Below, one piece after another: positions 62,095 to 64,000 of a stretch of 64,000 bases of DNA. The position numbers and the translations under genes are program-made. The notes beneath the pieces are model-generated. The model saw nothing but the letters and a program-made list of their open reading frames with translations. It was not told the origin of the DNA and searched no databases. Within the stretch, counting starts at the first letter, position 1, and every line of letters begins with the position of its first letter. The DNA is taken from positions 1 to 64,000 of the forward strand of contig CAILZB010000081.1 in the NCBI GenBank assembly GCA_903838565.1, read 5' to 3'. The stretch is from an uncultured beta proteobacterium (GTDB taxonomy: Bacteria > Pseudomonadota > Gammaproteobacteria > Burkholderiales > Burkholderiaceae_C).

Positions 62095-62790
62095 ATGCTC
62101 AAACTCTACATCGGCAACAAGAATTATTCGTCCTGGTCCATGCGCCCCTGGGTGCTGCTCAAGCAGTCCGGCATCCCGTTTGAAGAAGTCATGGCGCGCT
62201 TTGACTCGTTCGCCCCGGGCTCGCAGTTCAAGCAGCTGGTCGCGCCGGTGAACCCCGTGGGCAAGGTGCCGGCGCTCGTGGACAGCTCGATCGCGGGCGG
62301 ACTCGCGGTGTGGGACACGCTGGCCATCGCCGAATATCTGGCAGAAAAATTCCCCGAGAAACAGCTCTGGCCAAGCGACGTGGCAGCGCGCGCCAGAGCG
62401 CGCAGCGTCTGCGCCGAAATGCACTCAGGCTTTGCCGCGCTGCGCTCCCACTGCGGCATGAACATCGAGGCCTCGCTGCCGCAGATCGGCCAGCTGGTGT
62501 GGCGCGACCAGAGCGCCGTGCGCGCCGACGTGGAGCGCATCGTTGCGATGTGGAGCGAACTGCTCCAGATCCATGGCGGCCCCATGCTGTTCGGCGACTT
62601 CAGTATCGCCGACGCCTATTTCGCGCCCGTCGTCACGCGCCTGAAGACCTATGCCCTGCCCGTTCCCACGCTCATCGGCGACTACGTGGACCGGGTCCTG
62701 GCGCTCAGCGGCGTGCAGGCCTGGATCGCCGACGCGTTGGCGGAAAAGGACTTCGTGGTCTTTGATGAGCCCTACCGCCTGCAGCGCTAG
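62095..62790 (+). CDS. Glutathione S-transferase family protein
   Basis: A 231-residue GST. The N-terminal thioredoxin-like part, LYIGNKNYSSWSMRPWVLL, has the Ser that would activate glutathione and resembles zeta/DUF-like bacterial GSTs. NPVGKVPALVD (cis-Pro) and SIADAYFAPVVTRL (N-capping Asp) are further family features. Substrate unknown. It starts 31 bp after slt and is probably co-transcribed with it and cca. Confidence 0.88.
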   Translation: MLKLYIGNKNYSSWSMRPWVLLKQSGIPFEEVMARFDSFAPGSQFKQLVAPVNPVGKVPALVDSSIAGGLAVWDTLAIAEYLAEKFPEKQLWPSDVAARARARSVCAEMHSGFAALRSHCGMNIEASLPQIGQLVWRDQSAVRADVERIVAMWSELLQIHGGPMLFGDFSIADAYFAPVVTRLKTYALPVPTLIGDYVDRVLALSGVQAWIADALAEKDFVVFDEPYRLQR

Positions 62791-62824
62791 CCCGCGCGGC
62801 CACGCACGCCGCCAGGCCGAAGGC

Positions 62825-64000
62825 ATGGACATCTACATGGTCGGTGGTGCGGTGCGGGATCATCTGCTGGGCCTGCCGATGAAAGACCGCGATTGGGTCG
62901 TCGTCGGCGCCACGCCCGAGCAGATGGTGGCCCAGGGATTCATCCCGGTGGGACGCGATTTTCCGGTGTTCCTGCACCCTGCATCCAAGGAAGAGTACGC
63001 GCTGGCGCGCACCGAGCGCAAAACCGCGCGCGGCTACCGCGGCTTTGCCGTGCACTGCGCGCCCGACGTGACGCTGGAGCAGGACCTGGCGCGACGCGAC
63101 TTGACGATCAACGCCATCGCCATCGGCGCGCACCTCATTCCCCACGACGGTATTTTCGAGGTGGAACTGGACCAGCTGGTGGACCCATACCAGGGGCAGC
63201 GCGACCTGGCGGACAAGGTGTTGCGGCACGTGACCGACGCCTTTCGCGAAGACCCGGTGCGCATCCTGCGCGTCGCGCGCTTCAGTGCGCGCTTCACCGA
63301 CTTCCATGTGGCACCCGAGACCCTGCAGCTGATGCGCGACATGGTGGCGCACGGCGAGGTCGACCACCTGGTGGCAGAGCGCGTGTGGCAGGAACTGGCG
63401 CGCGGCCTGATGGAAAAGCAGCCGTCTCGCATGTTCGAACTGCTGCGTGAATGCGGCGCGCTGGTTCGCCTGCTGCCTGAAGTGGATCGCCTTTGGGGTG
63501 TGCCGCAGCGCGCCGACTACCACCCCGAAATCGACACTGGCGTGCACCTGATGATGGTGCTGGAAGCCGCCGCACGGATGCACGCGCCTCTGGCGGTGCG
63601 TTTGGCCTGTTTGACGCACGACCTGGGCAAGGGAACCACTCCGGCCGACGTGCTGCCCCGACATATCGGACATGAACAGCGCAGTGCTCAACTATTGAAG
63701 GGCTTGTGTGTGCGGTTGCGGGTGCCCACCGACTGCCGCGAGCTGGCTGAGGTGGTGGCACGCGAACACAGCAACATCCACCGCAGCGCGGGCCTGGACG
63801 CCACAGCCGTGATGCGACTGCTGGAGCGCTGCGATGCGGTGCGCCAGCCCCAGCGCTTCGCACTGGCGTTATTGGCCTGCGAATGCGATGCGCGCGGACG
63901 TCTGGGCAAGCAGGATGAACCGTATCCACAGCGTGAGCGACTGCAGACCTGCCTGGATGCGGCGCTGTCGGTGGCGACTGAACCCATCGCGCGGGCAGCG
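62825..64000 (+). CDS. cca: CCA-adding tRNA nucleotidyltransferase, cut by the window end
   Basis: The first 392 residues of a bacterial CCA-adding enzyme. The nucleotidyltransferase head shows MDIYMVGGAVRDHLLG, the catalytic DRDWVVVG acids, ERKTARGYRGF, and RRDLTINAIA. The ATP/CTP template region REDPVRILRVARFSARF follows. A C-terminal HD domain (LTHDLGKG, REHSNIHR) marks the multifunctional gamma-proteobacterial type with phosphatase activity. The usual length of about 410 suggests only 20-30 residues lie beyond the window. In this window the only tRNA (Pro) already encodes CCA, so the enzyme would mainly repair ends. Confidence 0.94.
   Translation, partial: MDIYMVGGAVRDHLLGLPMKDRDWVVVGATPEQMVAQGFIPVGRDFPVFLHPASKEEYALARTERKTARGYRGFAVHCAPDVTLEQDLARRDLTINAIAIGAHLIPHDGIFEVELDQLVDPYQGQRDLADKVLRHVTDAFREDPVRILRVARFSARFTDFHVAPETLQLMRDMVAHGEVDHLVAERVWQELARGLMEKQPSRMFELLRECGALVRLLPEVDRLWGVPQRADYHPEIDTGVHLMMVLEAAARMHAPLAVRLACLTHDLGKGTTPADVLPRHIGHEQRSAQLLKGLCVRLRVPTDCRELAEVVAREHSNIHRSAGLDATAVMRLLERCDAVRQPQRFALALLACECDARGRLGKQDEPYPQRERLQTCLDAALSVATEPIARAA

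Noticed and set aside
60033..62102. Minus-strand extension of the cyclo-ligase frame through the transglycosylase gene
   Set aside because: The slt-type protein on the plus strand is clearly real, and the cyclo-ligase has a good ATG with RBS at 60032.

Overview
The window looks like chromosomal DNA of a betaproteobacterium of the order Burkholderiales, probably close to Comamonadaceae. Three things suggest this: the gene order thrS-infC-rpmI-rplT-pheS-pheT-ihfA-merR-tRNA-Pro, high GC with strong GC3 bias, and gene types common in that group (DUF3138 porin, Ala/Lys-rich SWIB protein). The assignment comes from gene order and protein resemblance, not from a search.

Bases 1-8560 are accessory DNA beside tRNA-Pro(GGG). 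They hold the end of an IS3-type element next to a truncated rhodanese gene; a small set of methyltransferase, class II glutamine amidotransferase, rhodanese and an Lgt-like/TlpA fusion; and a large serine recombinase remnant. An IS21-type element interrupts the remnant with a 4-bp target duplication, and removing the element restores the recombinase frame exactly. The upstream part of the recombinase is lost at a junction with an MFS transporter fragment.

Bases 8600-16660 are core translation genes, all on the minus strand. infC appears to start at ATC, and four hairpins in tandem lie between infC and rpmI. Two toxin-antitoxin pairs follow (16.8-18.3 kb). Next is a type I secretion locus (18.4-24.8 kb) in which the exporter ATPase runs in frame into the repeat region of an RTX-type adhesin, so the nucleotide-binding domain lacks its end. 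aceA follows, with a 169-bp inverted-repeat element at its stop codon.

Bases 26.7-46.8 kb are a polyamine island: three glutamine-synthetase-fold genes, gabT, puuC, a DUF3138 outer-membrane protein, a PotFGHI-type importer, a putrescine aminotransferase, puuD, a divergent MocR-type regulator, a PuuB-type oxidase and an agmatinase-type ureohydrolase. Together they would import putrescine or make it from agmatine and convert it through gamma-glutamyl intermediates, or by direct transamination, to GABA and succinic semialdehyde. A palindromic repeat of about 50 bp recurs between these genes.

Bases 46.9-64 kb are mixed housekeeping and sensory genes: EamA transporter, RskA-like protein, RraA, SWIB/H1-like protein, modBC without modA, tsaD, Hsp20, a solute-binding protein beside a six-TM hybrid histidine kinase and an aminotransferase, a TfoX domain protein, 5-formyl-THF cyclo-ligase, Slt-type transglycosylase, a GST and the start of cca, cut by the window end. 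No rRNA or CRISPR array was seen.
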